A model generated the notes under the pieces. It did not search any database, was not told where the DNA came from, and saw nothing but the letters and a program-made list of their open reading frames with translations. The position numbers and the translations under genes are program-made. From Fuerstiella sp. (GTDB lineage Bacteria; Planctomycetota; Planctomycetia; Planctomycetales; Planctomycetaceae): a stretch of 64,000 nucleotides of DNA. Position 1 is the stretch's first letter; each line of letters opens with the position of its first letter. Shown here one piece after another: positions 63,861-64,000 of the stretch. The DNA lies in contig JAKVAZ010000001.1 in NCBI GenBank assembly GCA_022447225.1, positions 544,955 through 608,954 on the forward strand, in the 5' to 3' direction.

Positions 63861-63882
63861 GTCAGCGATTCAAATCGCTGAC
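63861..63882. promoter_or_regulatory. Perfect palindrome, operator-like
   Basis: GTCAGCGATT and AATCGCTGAC are perfect complements separated by CA. It lies 170 bases upstream of the leftward gene block of the element. A two-base centre makes it more likely a dimer-binding operator than an RNA hairpin. Confidence 0.5.
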
Positions 63883-63901
63883 GTTATGTCCGTTTCTATG
63901 C

Positions 63902-64000
63902 AAGGGTTCTATTAAAAGGGTTCTATGTATGGTGCGTGAGAAGTGACGCTAAAAGTGCGTGAGACGTGGCACGAGCCTGACGAAAGGGTGACGCACTAAA
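63902..64000. repeat. Cluster of short direct repeats (iteron-like)
   Basis: AAGGGTTCTAT occurs at 63902 and 63916, GTGCGTGAGA at 63932 and 63955, and GTGACGC at 63943 and 63988. Spacings are 14, 23 and 45 bases. The cluster is cut by the window edge. It could be an origin, operator array or packaging site. Confidence 0.5.

Larger units (their letters stand above)
59125..64000. mobile_element. Integrative element in tRNA-Leu, extends past the window
   Basis: The block begins in the tRNA and contains an integrase, a decayed ParB-like gene, a small phage-like protein, an HK97-type major capsid protein, an HTH gene and two small genes, all on the reverse strand. Gene content differs clearly from the core genes to the left. 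No second attachment site is seen, so the right end is unknown. It may be a prophage, a remnant or a phage satellite. Confidence 0.85.
63691..64000. other. Non-coding region at the right window edge
   Basis: About 310 bases without a gene. They contain a palindrome at 63861-63882 and several short direct repeats from 63902 on, reported separately. It should contain the promoter of the leftward gene block starting at 63690. Confidence 0.45.

Noticed and set aside
59092..64000. Complete prophage within the window
   Set aside because: No terminase, portal, tail or lysis genes and no second attachment site are visible before the window ends.

Overview
The window is 64 kb of bacterial chromosome. 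The protein families point to a planctomycete, probably a marine member of the Planctomycetaceae: a PmoA-like DUF6807 protein, a VKOR-DsbA fusion, a fused AroD-AroE, the futalosine menaquinone enzyme MqnD, a Wza/Wzc/Wzy/WbaP exopolysaccharide set, and a tRNA-overlapping integrase of a planctomycete-like type. This assignment is an inference from gene content; the window contains no rRNA gene.

Layout. 1-9.7 kb: tail of rplU, a glycosyltransferase, a nitrilase pseudogene with two lesions, serC (reverse), prs, mutS and a sulfurtransferase. 10-20 kb: an alpha/beta hydrolase, a small ABC importer behind a DUF6807 protein (reverse), a VKOR-DsbA fusion, an Idh-type oxidoreductase, ahcY and a CPBP protease. 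20-30 kb: trpC, a Nudix-like protein, a secreted YbjN-like protein, a PutA-type proline catabolic enzyme, a di-haem peroxidase and a short MnmE-like GTPase. 31-40 kb: a one-direction exopolysaccharide operon (Wza-like, Wzc-like kinase, O-antigen ligase with TPR tail, WbaP-like transferase). 40-45 kb: a reverse hpf-ptsN-HPr cluster, an RlmL-type methyltransferase, a UGA-containing SelW-like selenoprotein gene that ordinary gene finding would miss, mqnD and a SirB1-like protein. 45-49 kb: a ribose-type sugar ABC operon whose last gene, a second permease, has collapsed to its two ends. 49-59 kb: a membrane protein, a site-2 protease, murJ, mutL, aroDE, aroK and a prepilin peptidase.

59-64 kb: tRNA-Leu(CAA), with an integrative element inserted into its 3' half. 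The integrase stop codon lies inside the tRNA gene. The visible element carries an HK97-type major capsid protein translationally coupled to an AlpA-like HTH gene, a decayed ParB-like gene with an internal duplication, two small proteins, and palindromic and direct repeats at the right edge. No terminase, portal or protease gene is visible, and the element runs off the window.

The strongest hidden signal is at 42809-43030: an ORF with an in-frame UGA in a C-x-x-U motif, followed by a 6-bp hairpin with loop GGUCU at the spacing of a bacterial SECIS element. Other points of interest are the possible capsid-encoding satellite, the decayed permease and nitrilase genes, an HPr-like protein missing the usual arginine beside its active histidine, and a possible alternative-pairing leader before the VKOR-DsbA gene.
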